Shown here piece after piece: positions 13,435 through 25,972 of a stretch of DNA of 64,000 nt. This DNA is from Torymus aiolomorphi (Eukaryota > Arthropoda > Insecta > Hymenoptera > Torymidae), in assembly GCA_036365515.1 (NCBI GenBank), contig CM070873.1, positions 230,515,876 through 230,579,875 of the forward strand, given 5' to 3'. Within the stretch, counting starts at the first letter, position 1; each line of letters opens with the position of its first letter. A program made the position numbers and the translations under genes. The notes under the pieces were generated by a model. That model worked only from the letters and a program-made list of their open reading frames with translations, was not told the origin of the DNA and searched no databases.

Positions 13435-13656
13435 CTTCACCGGAGGTGGCGAGGAATTTGCCAGTTGCGGAGAAGTCCATGTCAAGTACTTCTCTCGTGT
13501 GTCCTTTCAGAGTACCAACCATCCAAGGATGCGTAAACTCTTGTTGCGCTTCGCGGCGCTTTTTGCTTTTTGCTTGGCGCTTGCTACTGCCGCCTCCAGC
13601 AGACGTTGGTGCGCTCACCTCTCGCTGATCGTTTTTTTTGTCCGCGTCTGTACCAT
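13435..13656 (-). CDS. TBL2: TBL2-like exon 2: basic linker and first WD40 repeat
   Basis: This 222-nt exon (74 codons) has a strong acceptor (CTCTTTTCCAG before 13656) and donor (AAG then GTATGT at 13434). It enters and leaves in phase 1. It encodes an Asp/Lys-rich start, a Gly-Ser linker, a basic segment (KRQAKSKKRREAQQ), then FTHPWMVGTLKGHTREVLDMD and FSATGKFLATSGE. The last part matches the first WD40 blade of transducin beta-like 2, where the phrase GHT-x-EVLDMDFS-x-GK-x-LAT is characteristic. In human TBL2 the same order is found: anchor, charged linker, propeller. TBL2 is an ER-anchored scaffold that binds PERK under ER stress. The blade is cut just before the expected D-R-x-V-x-x-W strand, which must come from the next exon. 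Confidence 0.85.
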
Positions 13657-14818
13657 CTGGAAAAGAGAGAGAGAAAAGGCACACTTTAGAATTTGGAGTT
13701 CCATTGGGGTTTGTATAAATAATATAAATTTAAGGCTAAAGTTGATTTATATAAGGTTATAACTAACAAGCGACATCAGTTATGCCGAACGACGTCATCG
13801 CAAGAAAAAATGTTTACCCATCGCACAGGATATAAATACAATGTCGCGATGAGCGTCACAGTCGAGCAAAAAAAGAAAAAGTAACGACAAGTAAGAATAT
13901 TTAATGAATAAAGACTAACTGCAGGATGTGTAGTGTTTTCGTGAACGAGAGTACGAGAGTGGCGTGCGCAGCCGTGTGTTTTCAAAAATAGTCAAGCGCC
14001 AGTTATACTGTTGACGGTTTCCAGATCATCCTCTTGCTTATCTCCGAGAGATAGAGATAAAATTGGGGGAAGATCATCCGAGACTAATTCGGAAATTTTG
14101 GGATCTGCTTATCGTTGTTATGAGTGTACGTCATAGCGCGTGCGAATTTCCGTTTTTTTTTTTTTTTCGTATCGATTTAAAGACCTTGACTGACGCCAGG
14201 CTGCCTGTGATGTGTTTCTTTTTACTATGTATGTGTGTGTGTGTGCGATGCCGCGAACTAATATAGCGCGAACACGCGAGATTATCGTTGCCGCGACGAT
14301 GTACGAAATTTTCTAGGTCGAATAATGGAACGGCCGACTATTTATATGCCGGAAAATACCTGAGGCAGCATAAATCATGCGTCTCGTAACAATGGTTATC
14401 GATTAACGAATAGTTATGTTCCATTCATCTGGTTTTGCGCACCGAACTATCCATATGTATATATATAACCTCAAGGATGCGTCGAATCAGAGCGAATTTA
14501 TGAATAGAAGCATTACTCATTGGACGCGGCCGGTAACGTAGCGAGGCGATAACGCGCGAAAATATTCACAAACTGAGAAGCGCTGAAACTGTCAATGTAC
14601 TCTCGCAGCGCGTACTTTTCCGCGAAAATAACGAGATGACAGAAAAAGAGAGGAAGAAAAGAAAGAATTTGCATGAAACTGAGAGGACGTGTGTCTGTGT
14701 GGTCAAACGGCAAGAGACGTGTATAAATAATCGCACGAGCGAGCGCTGTTTGTGGACCTCTTTAAAAATAAAACGCTCGGAAAATGCTCTCTTGACTTTG
14801 CAAATAAACAGTGGTAGC

Positions 14819-14822
<4 letters not shown>

Positions 14823-14881
<59 letters not shown>
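14823..14881. repeat. (AG)n microsatellite, 59 bp
   Basis: Perfect AG dinucleotide array inside the TBL2-like first intron. It creates a spurious Ser-Leu frame on the minus strand. Confidence 0.95.
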
Positions 14882-14884
<3 letters not shown>

Positions 14885-15939
14885 CACCTTGAGAAACCGA
14901 AAAAAGCAAACGAGTGTATACGCTTATTCGCCACTCACGACCACCTCGCGCGTCAAATCCCCAAGTTATGTTAGATCGAGGCGATAAAAAGAAAAAGGAA
15001 ACAACGCGCGAAATAAAACAGAAAGAATGATCTTCATAACTGAATAAAAAGCCATTCATACGCGACGTTAGAAAAAAGAATCTATTGTCCGCGCGCGATA
15101 TTCACCACCTACGCGTGCGTGCGTTTGCTTTTTCTATTCACTTCCTATCAGCGCAAAAAAAAGAGAGAGAGAGAAAGAGAGAGAGAAGCGCGTGCGGCTT
15201 TTTCTCTCTCCTTGATACATACGCGTGTATCAGCCTTCGAAATTGAAATTCCGCGAGGCGGCGAGGGCGGCGTGTCCTAGAGAAACTCGCTTCTCACTCC
15301 AGAACGCGCTTGCGAGAGTCACGTGCATGCATCACGCTTCTAAAGAGCCGAAAGCGTGACTATATAGACGCCCGCACTGTCGTCGAGCAGACGACGCGCC
15401 CATTCTTAATTGCCCCGCGGGCTACTATTAGTGGTTGTAAATTGACAGACGCCACGCGTTCGTGAGGTTCGACATGAGCAAAGAATTTTAACAAATTGAT
15501 TTTAACAAGTTGTCGGTTTTTATTCACTTTTGTTTACGTTGTGTCAAACTGAATTTCAAGATGTATAAAACGTTAGTAAAAATGTGGGATTTTACTATGA
15601 TAAATAACAGAGTTGAATAGAGAAAGTTTAACGAACCTAGTTGTTTACAGTGCAGTTATTCCTATTTCTCACAATATCACTTTCAAAAAGTAACACAATG
15701 AAACAGATAAACAGTCACAAATGTAGAAATAGACAGTTTCGCCGTAGTTCAATAATTTCAGTTGAACATAAAAATCCAAGAGTGTAAACTGACAATACTG
15801 TGCGAGTTGATGGGTTGACGAGTGTTGAAACTGAAGTGGAGTGGCAGCAAAGATGTGAAAGTCCAATGCTCTTGAGGGTGTAGACACTTCTCTTAATATT
15901 GGTAAACTAAGATGAAAGGGCCAAGAGCACAACATTTAT

Positions 15940-16055
15940 TCCGAGTAAGGGCCAGGTAAGAAATCTATTAGAGATGGTCCTGTCTACTCCCACTACTGAA
16001 TTCGAATGTTATGACAGAATTTAGGTACGCTCTTCCGCCACTCTAACTATATACC
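15940..16055. repeat. repeat family copy 1 (partner near 17308-17410)
   Basis: Shares ordered blocks with 17308-17410: GGCCAGGTA, then ATCT-AC-CCC-AC-ACTGAA-TCGAATGT, then CCACTCTAACTA. Weaker similarity extends left (an AAGTAACAC block near 15690 and 17100). The two copies bracket the SINE, AG array and hairpin block, suggesting an old direct duplication or two insertions of one element. Confidence 0.55.
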
Positions 16056-16131
16056 TAGCCACTAGAGAGAAAAGGAAGAGGAAAGAGAGAGCGAGCGAGC
16101 TAGAGAGAGAGGGGGGAGAGAGAGGGGGAGG

Positions 16132-16323
<192 letters not shown>

Positions 16324-16344
16324 AATAAAGAAACGTTTTAAGAG

Positions 16345-16470
16345 CGACGTTGGCTCAGTGGTTAGCATGCTAGTCACGGAAACAACGTCGTTCCAGGGGT
16401 CGTAGGTTCGATTCCTAGTACGGGTCTGAAGTTTGCAACGTTGTAGTGCAACGAAATAAAAAAATATTTG
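16345..16470 (+). mobile_element. tRNA-derived SINE head
   Basis: A canonical RNA polymerase III A box, TGGCTCAGTGG (16351-16361), is followed 43 bases later by a B box, GGTTCGATTCC (16405-16415), as in a tRNA gene. The anticodon region is enlarged and the acceptor ends do not pair, so it is not a functional tRNA. The body continues with GGGTCTGAAGTTTGCAACG at 16424, a block that recurs inverted at 16600-16648 and 17605-17652, showing a dispersed family. The 3' boundary is uncertain. Confidence 0.6.
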
Positions 16471-16522
16471 ATTTTACTTCAAGTTTATAATAATTAATAT
16501 TACTTTTGCGTGTAGATTTATT

Positions 16523-16648
16523 GTTTTATAGTATCAAATAACTTTATAACAAAGATTTAGATAAAATTTCCATTGCTTGATAACTTTTAATAAATTGTAA
16601 AAAATTATTTCGTTGCACTCCAACGATGCGAACTTCAGACCCATTTCC
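16523..16648 (-). repeat. SINE-body repeat, copy A
   Basis: About 126 bp sharing roughly nine bases in ten with 17529-17652. The shared blocks run from GTTTTATAGTAT through AAAATTTCCATTG to TTCCAACGATGC and CTTCAGACCCATT. The minus-strand reading ends with the block that also follows the SINE head at 16424, so this copy lies in the opposite orientation. Confidence 0.8.
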
Positions 16649-16730
16649 TAGTGAAATCACTCGGATTTTTTTCGAGCTGTTTTTCAGCAAGAAAAGTACC
16701 AAGACACTGGCTGCTTTAAGGCAGGCTTTT

Positions 16731-16978
16731 CCCTGGGATTTCCCTTCAGTGGAATCCCGGGGTTTCCCTTGCCTTTCAGGTGCAAAACCTGGGCGAATGC
16801 AGTGGTAGGGAAAATAGGAAGGGCAATAAGGTAGGTAGGCCGATCCGATGCACTAGGGGAATGCCGGCCTTACCGGCGGGGAGCTGGTCCTGAAATATGG
16901 ACCTTATTCGGAGAGGCTTACCCTGGAAGATGGACCCGATGCCCCTCCGAGGGCAGAGAGTGTTGGCTTAACCAACAC
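16731..16978 (+). other. GC-rich block of six consecutive hairpins (structured RNA or element 5' end?)
   Basis: Inside an AT-rich intron, six local inverted repeats follow one another: CCCTGGGATT/AATCCCGGGG (16731-16740 with 16753-16762), CAGGT/ACCTG (16777-16781, 16787-16791), GCCGG/CCGGC (16863-16867, 16873-16877), GGTCC/GGACC (16886-16890, 16899-16903), GCCC/GGGC (16941-16944, 16951-16954) and GTGTTGG/CCAACAC (16960-16966, 16972-16978). Loops are 5-12 bases. No tRNA, U-snRNA or 5S signature is recognised. A 60-codon frame overlaps its left part (16626-16808) but has no known motif. It could be a structured RNA, or the untranslated end of a retroelement. Confidence 0.45.
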
Positions 16979-17307
16979 GGTACGAGACTGAAATATGAGA
17001 AAACTTTTTTTTTAAATATAAGTATACTTAACAAACCTATTGTTTACAATTCCAAGGCTCTCTCCGTTCTAGCTGGGTCTTGATGTTTTCATTAAAATGA
17101 AGTAACACTTGGAGCACAGAAACTTTTACAAGTTTAAAATTAACGAAATTAGTCGCGCAGTTAAATAACTACTATTAGAACGTGAAGTTGAAATTGTAAT
17201 GGTAAGAGAGCGATGATACAAAAGTGCAATGCCTACTAAGATCCTTGCTCTATACAACTGATGTTGATGTACTGAGCTAACTCAGTAAAGGGCTGAGATT
17301 ATTTCTA

Positions 17308-17410
17308 CTCGGCCGGCCAGGTATAAGGGATACATTGGAAACGGCCTTATCTACCCCCACCACTGAACTCGAATGTAGAATATTCTCTTTTCCCACTCTA
17401 ACTACGAATC
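17308..17410. repeat. repeat family copy 2 (partner 15940-16055)
   Basis: Shares the ordered blocks listed for 15940-16055, including GGCCAGGTA and ACTGAACTCGAATGT. It is not coding in any frame. Confidence 0.55.
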
Positions 17411-17528
17411 TATACTGCGTTATCCAGCAGCGCCACTTTTTGAGAAATAGATGAAGTCAAAAGTGGATAGAAATAGATGAACCATAGACGGATGTTTAAA
17501 GCAAAAATTTTTCAAAATATTATTTAGT

Positions 17529-17652
17529 GTTTTATAGTATAAATTAACTTTAAAACAAAGGTTTACATAAAATTTCCATTGTTTAATAACTTTAATCAAT
17601 CGTAAAAAATTATTTCGTTGCATTCCAACGATGCAAACTTCAGACCCATTCC
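17529..17652 (-). repeat. SINE-body repeat, copy B
   Basis: Second copy of the 16523-16648 block, ending in the inverted CTTCAGACCCATTCC motif. Same orientation as copy A. Confidence 0.8.
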
Positions 17653-18829
17653 AAAGACAAGTTAGTAATAGTAATAGAATTTGTTTGGGAAAGTTTACGA
17701 AATTTTTATATGATTATATTATTTCGTCAAGTATTTTTGTAGAACGTTAAAATTTAATTCTGAAAATTCTATAATGTTTATTTATTAAAATTATTAAAGT
17801 TCAATATTTATAAATAAGAAATACTATGACGAATTTAGTTAAAATTAATTAAAAATATAAGATGCATTTCAAAGTAAATAATCATTATGTTTTTTGTTAT
17901 AATTTGCAGGTTAAATGCATTTAGATTTAAATATGCAATAAATAATTGCGTTGAGCAGATAATTAAGTTTTATTTTTTTTTTAATTTTGCAATAAAGCCG
18001 TTTTAATATTACCAAGTTTCAAACTGCTTGTCGAGTATTAAATTAAACATCAATACATTAGATTTACAATGTTAGACTTGCAAAAACGAACAATATTGAT
18101 AATTAAACTTTTAAAAATATTTTTCAATTTCAAACATTTTGTTGTAAGTACTTTTCTTACATTTTGTTTAATAAGCTAAAACAGAAATAAGTTAAAATAA
18201 AAAAGGTGGAAACGTTTCCCATGGGGTTATTGGCATATGGATTTTGCAGAGATCATCATCATTAGTGCATCCAGAAATCCATTAACAAGTAAAAACATTT
18301 CTTCCAAGATTGGCGGACCCGTTCAAGAAATTCCCTGTTCACAACAAATTAGCCGAACACAATTCCCGAACTAGTGCCATAAGCGTTTATAACCACATAT
18401 TTAGGATTAAACCGCCCATTTAGAGAGCGCAAGAACATCAGGGGTTCCCCTTAATTGGCTCTACTTTCGACGACCTAATGGTTTTCGGAACTATTCAAAT
18501 GATGCTAATCCCAAAAAACTCTAACTACCTCTGGATTTACAAAGCGTCAAAAACTGTTCTAGGGCCCCTTGGTAGAAAATTCGCGATACTTTCTGTCCAG
18601 TTCACTAACTAATGCCCAGATTTTTTAGGGTAATCTGCCCAGAATTTTTAAGATAATCTGGTCAGATCTGCCCAAAATCTGCTGAAGGATTGCGATCATT
18701 AATCAGTTTATAACCTTAAACCGATAATGTTAAAATAATATACTTCTTAGCATATTGTATTTATTTAGTCTATTTGAGAATATTTATTTAAAATATAGTC
18801 ATGTCCCTATCACTTTTAGGTTTTAACTA
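17653..18829. other. AT-rich intronic sequence
   Basis: No gene or defined element is seen. Between 18600 and 18690 the phrase TCTGCCCA(G/A)A is repeated several times, and similar TCTGCCCA/TGGGCAGA phrases recur near 20190-20230, hinting at a degraded dispersed repeat. Confidence 0.5.
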
Positions 18830-19550
18830 CACGGAGAGAAATTTTGTAGTGAAAATTACAAATATTCCAGACAAAATTACCAGTTTCTATGGTAATGGAT
18901 GGACAGACTGACAATTTCAAACTTTTTACCAAAGTGCCTCGGTAAAATTTTTTTTTAGTTAATTTAAATTAAAAAAAATTAAATTTTTTTATCCATATTG
19001 ATGGATATATAGTATTTTAATATAGAAATAGAAACAGAAACAAGGATGAAAAAACATTAAACTGAAAAAAAATTTTTACGGAAGCGGGATTCGATCCGAC
19101 GATCTTGGGGTTGAGAGTCCGACGTTCTACCGACTGCGCCACGGAAGCTGTTACCAACAGTCATTTGAATCGCCGTTATTACTTACTGAAAATATGTGTA
19201 TTGTTTTCATTTTAACGTCGCGCACGCCTCTAGTATCAATCTTCTGAAACACAATAATGCGCAGTGCGCATGCGCGAGTACACAAATACCAGGTTATTTG
19301 GTAAAATTTATCAGTTTTCTTAGTAAAAATTCTTAGGTTACCTTGTAAAAATGACTAGATCTCAATTTTTACCAGTGTGTCTGGTAATTTTTATTCCGAT
19401 AATTTGGTATTTTTTTAAAGTGGTTATGGTAGTTTTTCCTGGGAAACTTATAAATTGTATTAGAAACCTGGGAATATCACGGCTTTTGACAGTCTATCCA
19501 TGCGCTACCAAGGCACTTTGGTAATTTTTACTCTAAAATTTCTCTCCGTG
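18830..19550. mobile_element. MITE with long imperfect terminal inverted repeats, TA target duplication
   Basis: The left end CACGGAGAGAAATTTT (18830) and the inverse of the right end (19550) are identical for 16 bases. Similarity then continues irregularly through AAAATTAC, ACCAAAGTGCCT and TGGAT-GACTG blocks for about 130 bp. TA flanks both sides (18828-18829 and 19551-19552), as for Tc1/mariner-type insertions. At 721 bp it has no transposase frame, so it is non-autonomous. A tRNA-like sequence lies in the middle. Confidence 0.75.
19079..19148 (-). other. tRNA-like pseudogene within the MITE
   Basis: On the minus strand a 70-base segment has a canonical A box TGGCGCAGTCGG, a plausible D arm, and a B box GGATCGAATCC, with the spacing of a tRNA. 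The acceptor stem fails: the 5' GCTTCCG should meet CGGAAGC but the 3' side reads CGCTTCCG. The T stem has a mismatch. So it looks like a tRNA-derived, probably non-functional sequence carried by the element. No anticodon is assigned with confidence. Confidence 0.6.
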
Positions 19551-19631
19551 TATGCTCCAAAAATACAGTAGCATAATAAGCCTGTACATACACGTAGTGC
19601 CATACATATACAGGCAGATGCGCACACAGGA

Positions 19632-19751
<120 letters not shown>

Positions 19752-20324
19752 CATACAACAATTGTGAAGCCGTTACAAGTTGAAACGTAGGTTATATCAT
19801 TTTGGAGCCCGTGGAAAACAAACCGGAGCAGTGCCCAATAATTATTAAAAAAAAAAGTATTAGTTTTAATTAAGCATCGGGTTTTCTATTTTTTTTTTTT
19901 TTTTTTGTAAATGGAGAGAAAAAAACGTTTCTCCAAAAAAATTAAAAAAACAAAAATTAGGTGAAAGTGCTCAATAGTGCAGTGAATTTGAAAATCAACG
20001 TACAGAACAACAAACAACTGATTCATCTGTTTATAGTGAGAGCATTTGTAGTAATTCTAGTGTCATTGATTTGCCCGTTTCGGACTTATTTTTCTTATTG
20101 GTATAGCTATCATAACCTCTACCCATTATTTAAAATTTCCTTCACCAGAAATTTTACCAGATTCTACTCGAACATTGTCGCCCGTGGGAGGAGTTTCTGG
20201 GCAGAATCTATAGGAGATATTCTGCCCACCGAACAGAAAATACAACAGATTCCGGGAAATAGTTCCTCAATATTCTACCAGGGGGAGAATGGCTGATTTA
20301 TGATTTTATCTTGGCAAAAGGTAT

Positions 20325-20475
20325 TACCTGGACTAAGTGATTCACTTTACAGTCGAATGAACCATCACAGATATTGCACATAGTCATAGAAAAATACACA
20401 ATATTTAAATTTATTGTAGAGTTCCTGGTTCATGTGATTCATTTTATAACCAAATGAGCCATCAAAGATAATTTG
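20325..20475 (+). repeat. short tandem duplication, about 100-bp period
   Basis: CTGGACTAAGTGATTCACTTTACAG and the AATGA(A/G)CCATCA(C/A)AGAT block at about 20331-20372 recur at about 20424-20473 with a few changes. Non-coding. Confidence 0.6.
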
Positions 20476-21380
20476 ACTTAACGTGTAGTATTTAAACTTA
20501 AGTTGCGGTGTCTCAAGCACGGAAGTTCAAAACAATAATTGCACCAAGCAATAAAGTTAATCGTTATCGCAATAAATTTAGCATTGTTCAGACACATATG
20601 GAGCATTTTTTGCATACATGGTAACGTATCATCTCGCGATACTCTCATTGACGTGAGGTAATAAAGGATCGTCATTTATCCAAGCGAGTCAATCAGCAAG
20701 ATAATCCAACGTCTTTCGTCAGCACACACGCACTACACCTACGTTAACAATATAACGACGTACCGCTGGCCACCATTAGCGCAATAAAATTAATCCGCGC
20801 ACTCGACCGTGCGGGGCGCCGGGCCATCGTTTTTTTAAAGAATCTTATAAATAGAAACCCCACGCTATACAGAGAAAAAAGAAACATGTTTATCAAGATA
20901 TCTCTCTCTCTCTCTCCCTCTCTCTCTCTTTCTCCCTCTCTTCTACGCAAGCGGAATGCTTTCACAGGACGCGAACGAACGAAAGAGAAAAACGACGACT
21001 TCCTTCCTTAAAACGCACACACGTGAGCCGAGAACCGGTTTATCCGCGGCGCGTTGAGATATATGATGCCTTTACACACACGCTCGTATTCGTGTATATA
21101 CTCCCGCGCGAAAATAAAAGGAAAAACACTCGCGCATGCGCGAAAAACGTGTCATGCCCTTGCCGATCGACATTTCGAGAGCTTGAACTCTCCGGAGAGT
21201 GTACAGTGCATATGTATTGCACACATGCAGCGAGCCGCGGCCGTGAGTGACGCGCGCGTAAAAGGGGATTTCGGGCCTTCGGAATATAAGTCCGACTGGG
21301 GGATTGCCTCAATAACAAAGTGTTATTCATAAACTCAAGCTGCTGCTGCTGCTGCTGCTCTCGCGGTCAAAACAAACGCG

Positions 21381-21413
21381 ATGTTTGTCCGCAAAGTCAC
21401 CGGTTTTTTGCCT
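21381..21413 (+). CDS. weak candidate first coding exon (MFVRKVTGFLP)
   Basis: An ATG after a (CTG)n-containing leader opens 11 codons that end exactly at a consensus donor, CCT then GTAAGTAT. No downstream partner exon was identified, and it lies inside the TBL2-like intron on the opposite strand. The donor may be coincidental. Confidence 0.15.
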
Positions 21414-24400
21414 GTAAGTATACACACATATGCACACCTTTCGAAACTCGCGTACACACACACACAGACATGTGGATGTGTGTCATTGGAGAAGTAGCAG
21501 AAAGCTTTGTTTAAAAGAGCCGCTCGATTGAAAATTGAAGCTTAAACGTTCGCAGAGCGCAAACAGCGAGAGCTTTTTCTGCGCGCACAAAGAGTATAGA
21601 AAACAAAGCGCCGGCTCGCGCAAGCGCGCGCGTGCCCCACTTCTGATAGGTTGAAATAATATTTGAATGAACCCGAACAATAAAGGTAACGCGCCCGTAT
21701 ATGTGAAGTCGGAAGTGCTGCTCAGTCTGTCAGTCAGCGCGCAGAGAGGTATAATAAAGGGGCGAAAAAGTGAGGCGTAGTATAGGTATATACATCTTCC
21801 AATGATTTATCGGTGGCTGCGCGTGTATTCGAAAGCACGCTGCACGTTCCTTTGCCGCGTGATGCGCGGTACATCATCTTTTTTTTTACGTTTTATTATT
21901 ATTATTCGCCGAGTTGAAACTATTTCTCTGACTAATGCATGACTAACAAGGCGATCGGTTATTCGGCTTTATCTCGTATATGTATGCGCGCGCATACATT
22001 CGCAAGTGCGCTGCGCGTTTAAAGATTCTATTATATACACATATAGAACGATAAGACTGTTTGTGATTGTTAATAGCGCGATGAGTTATTACGTATATAT
22101 AATGTGTACAGTTTACTAGCGCGCGTGCAACTCGATAATTTGTATTAACGCCGCTTTGCGTTTATGTATATATGTATAATACTACTGCGCATTTATTGTT
22201 TCGTAAATATTTTCCCGATACGCGCGGAATGCGCACGAGAGAAGCAGGGCCAGCGCGCGACGTCGTCGACGGGTTTCGTCATTTTTCTCGCCTGTGTTGA
22301 TCTTACAATTGCGTTGAAACTTATTTACCGGATTTGCGAGCGATCTTTACTCTGAATATATATACATATCGCGAGAGATCTCGGTATTTCTCATGCTGAT
22401 GGAAAACAAATATCAAAGATGGATATTGTATGACAAACGAAGGTGGGGACCGCGTGTGTGGGTAACGTAAAGAGAAGTAAAAAGATGACGCAAGCGGGAC
22501 TATAGAATTTATCTATGAAGCACACTGATTCGTCATTATTGAACTATTTTACCGTTTGCAAGAGAGAAAGAGAAAAGCTGGTTCTACAACTAAGCAAACA
22601 AACCCGTTGAGCAAGAGACACTTGCCCGAAAATTCCGCGCGCGCACGCGCCAGCGCTTATTCTCACGATTTTTCCCTTTATATATACGACGTTTATCACA
22701 CACAGATACAATATGCACCCTCTCCACACTTGCGGCGCCAATTTGTTTGTCTAATTATATATCACAGCCGCGATAACAGACCCGTCGTTCTGTGGCCTGA
22801 GTAAATCCCCTCCCTTATCGCGGTCCTCTCTCGCCTATACGAAAAACTTGCTTTTTATTGCGACGACGTTTCTTGCGTCGTCGATTTCACCTCAATCGCC
22901 TCGAACCTCAAGCATCGATACGCCTTTCCTGTTTGTATGTATAATACACGTCGTATCTTGGCGGTGACCGCGTGACATGCGGCTATATCGGCGGTTGGAA
23001 CGAGTTGGAGACGCCTTTTACCACGTTGTAAATTGCGCGTCACCGATGAAAGATATCAATTCCTAGCGATGATTTTTTTTATTTTTATAATTTTTAAGCG
23101 GCGAGTATTGAGCGGATTATTTTGTGTGTACGCGAATTTTATTAATATTGTGAAGAAACATTGACGTTCGTTCGTATCGTACAGTTGCACAAGCGACGAG
23201 GAGGCATCATTACAAAATTGTTTGTGTCGCGCACGATCGTAAAGATGCAAAATCATTTGAAATTGATGATTTTTTAAGTAAAGGCGTCGTATAATATTCT
23301 AAAATGAATGTAATTAAGCGTCGGAATATAATTTTCCCGCATGATTCACTGAAATAATTAGAAACACAAGTAAATTTCAACTTCGAGATATAATCTGGAG
23401 ATTTCGAGATAATGCTTTAATACAAAGTTTAATTGCCACATTGCATTAGTGACTAATCTGCAGGCTATAATCTTTATTCATATGGAATATTTGGCCACGT
23501 ACGCGAGAGTAATGAGTTCTCATTGTTTCAACTGATAAAGTAACGAACAATTTGTCGATTAAAATAAAAAATAATAATGTTCTAAAAACAAAGTAAAAAC
23601 TTATCAAATGTTTCTTCCTCAATGACGAACATTAATAGCTTTTAAGTGTTAACAATTCAAATTATCAGTTGTATAATCTTCCATTTAAACTAGTTTACTG
23701 TGGGGCCGATAGTGCTACAGAAAGAAATAATATACTGAGAGATATTAATTAAATAAATATGTTAAATGTTTTTTTTTTTCAAATTTTTTATATATTCCAA
23801 AATGATGTTTTTCGACAACTTATCCATACTCAGAGATAATTAGTATAAGTGTATTTATGGCCTGACCCTACCATATATTTTGCTTGTGGGGAAAGCTACA
23901 AAAGCAGGTATCCAATTGTCAAGAGTATATTAATGAAGGTTATACACTGCGGAAAACAGGTACTACGCCTTTAGAATAATTATTTGGCTTTTACCATATC
24001 ATTATACAATCAAATGATTAAATAAATTTTCGTATATAAATACAGATAAACCATAGTTTCTTTTTTATAAAAGTTAAAAATATATTTCTACATGCAAGGC
24101 CATTTAGAAAAAGTTTATTACCAAAATTAATTAAAAAAATTTTGAAAATACAAAATGGAGCAATTAATTAATAAGAGTTTAATTCATGCTATAAGACCAT
24201 AACAGTACTAAAAATATGTTTACATGTGCAACATAAACAACTCGTGAACTATCTCATTTTTTTGTTCGTTAAACGATGAAATTTTAATTCTCAATTAGCA
24301 TAAAAATTATCGAACGCTACTTATAATTTATAATTTTGATAACCTTGGTGACGCTGCACTTTTCTCGGCAGATTTCAATGCGCGATACTAGAGTCGTGAC

Positions 24401-25808
24401 ATCGTAATAGCGAAGAACCCAAAGCCGCCGCGGTAGAAAATGACAATGAGCGTGCAATATTTTTCCATCAAACTAAAATTCCATTATCGTGTCGAACAAT
24501 TCTATCATCATCATCATTCCGTATGATTGTTATCGCAATCGATAACCACCTTGATAATTAAAGGCGAAATGAAAATAGTTGCCATCGAAAAGAAACAAAA
24601 AAACAATTAACGACAATCCCATTGCATCGACATATTCGTCACCTATATATAAACACACACAGAACTTCGTAATATACCCTCCACCTGCTCGCAAGCATAT
24701 TCTATCGGCGCGCGGCGGCTATTACGATCCCGTTTCGCGCTGCTCTTTATTCATCGCGGGCAGCCCGAGACGGACGTCTACCACCTATGTATGCACATGT
24801 GCAACAACCTATAGACGTCGCGTCTATATGCACGCACGCCTGCATAAACGCTGTTTTCAAAAGATATATACGCGAGCGCGCAAGTCTTTTCCCGTTCCAT
24901 CAAGCTATAATACACACACACACATGCATTCAGTTCGCAAGCTGTCCAGAGGGCGCCCGCGGCGAGTGCAAGTTCGCTTGTGTTAGTGCGACGTCGCCGC
25001 CGCCGCCGCTACATTTAGCTCGCGACCCACGTGTAGCGCGTATTGCACGAACACGTGTCCCCATTCGTCCCTCTCTCCGTCGCTCGTCCGCGCTTTCTCC
25101 TCGCTCCCTCTCCTTTCCGCGCGCAGCTGCCTATAACTACCGCCGCCGCCGCTCTTTTCAAGTGCACGCACACACGTGGGCGCGCGCGAAGAGCGGGAGG
25201 AAGGAAAGGGAAGAAAAAGGGAGCGCGAGCAAGCGGACAGAGAGGGAGTGAGTAAGCGAGAGAGAGAGAGAGAGAGAGAGACTATAAGCGGCCGGCAGGA
25301 AGTGCAACCGCCCGCGTCTCTATATACCAGCCTCATGGCTTCCGAGAATACATTCACTGTCATGGCCTGTGGAGCAAGCGCCGGCACTGTTCTATTGCGC
25401 TCGATGTACCTATCTCTACTATACTATATAAAACTGCGATTACTCGCAGCGCTGAGTAAGAAGCGCGGATGATGAAGCTGCTGGTATATAAAAATGACGA
25501 ATTCGCGCGATGACGAGAGCTCGCGTGGATTTCGTCATCGCGTTGTTTTCCGAGGCATCGCACGCGCAATAAACAAGGCATCGCGTGCGTGAAAATTCAG
25601 ATGGAGAGAGAGAGGTGCTTTTGAAAATGTTACGAGTAAGAAGCTAAAAATAGAGGATGAGTTGTGAATGGTTCTGGCAGAGGGATTACGACGCGGCGAG
25701 CCCCGCGAGCGCTCGTTGTTGCGTACCGTTAATTTTTTCAAAGCCGTTTGTGTGCGCTGACTATCGCCGGCTTCTTTAATTGATCGGGCAACTCTGTACA
25801 GTTACTTT

Positions 25809-25972
<164 letters not shown>

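Noticed and set aside
19079..19148. Functional tRNA gene on the minus strand
   Set aside because: A and B boxes are good, but the acceptor stem cannot pair and the T stem has a mismatch; it lies inside a MITE.
19961..20296. 111-codon frame with hydrophobic stretches
   Set aside because: It lies in AT-rich repeat-like DNA, the hydrophobicity is expected from AT-rich codons, and no family resemblance is seen.
25335..25420. Candidate coding start MASENTFTVMACGASAG
   Set aside because: No splice donor at a sensible position, and the frame runs into AT-rich low-complexity sequence; left out for lack of support.
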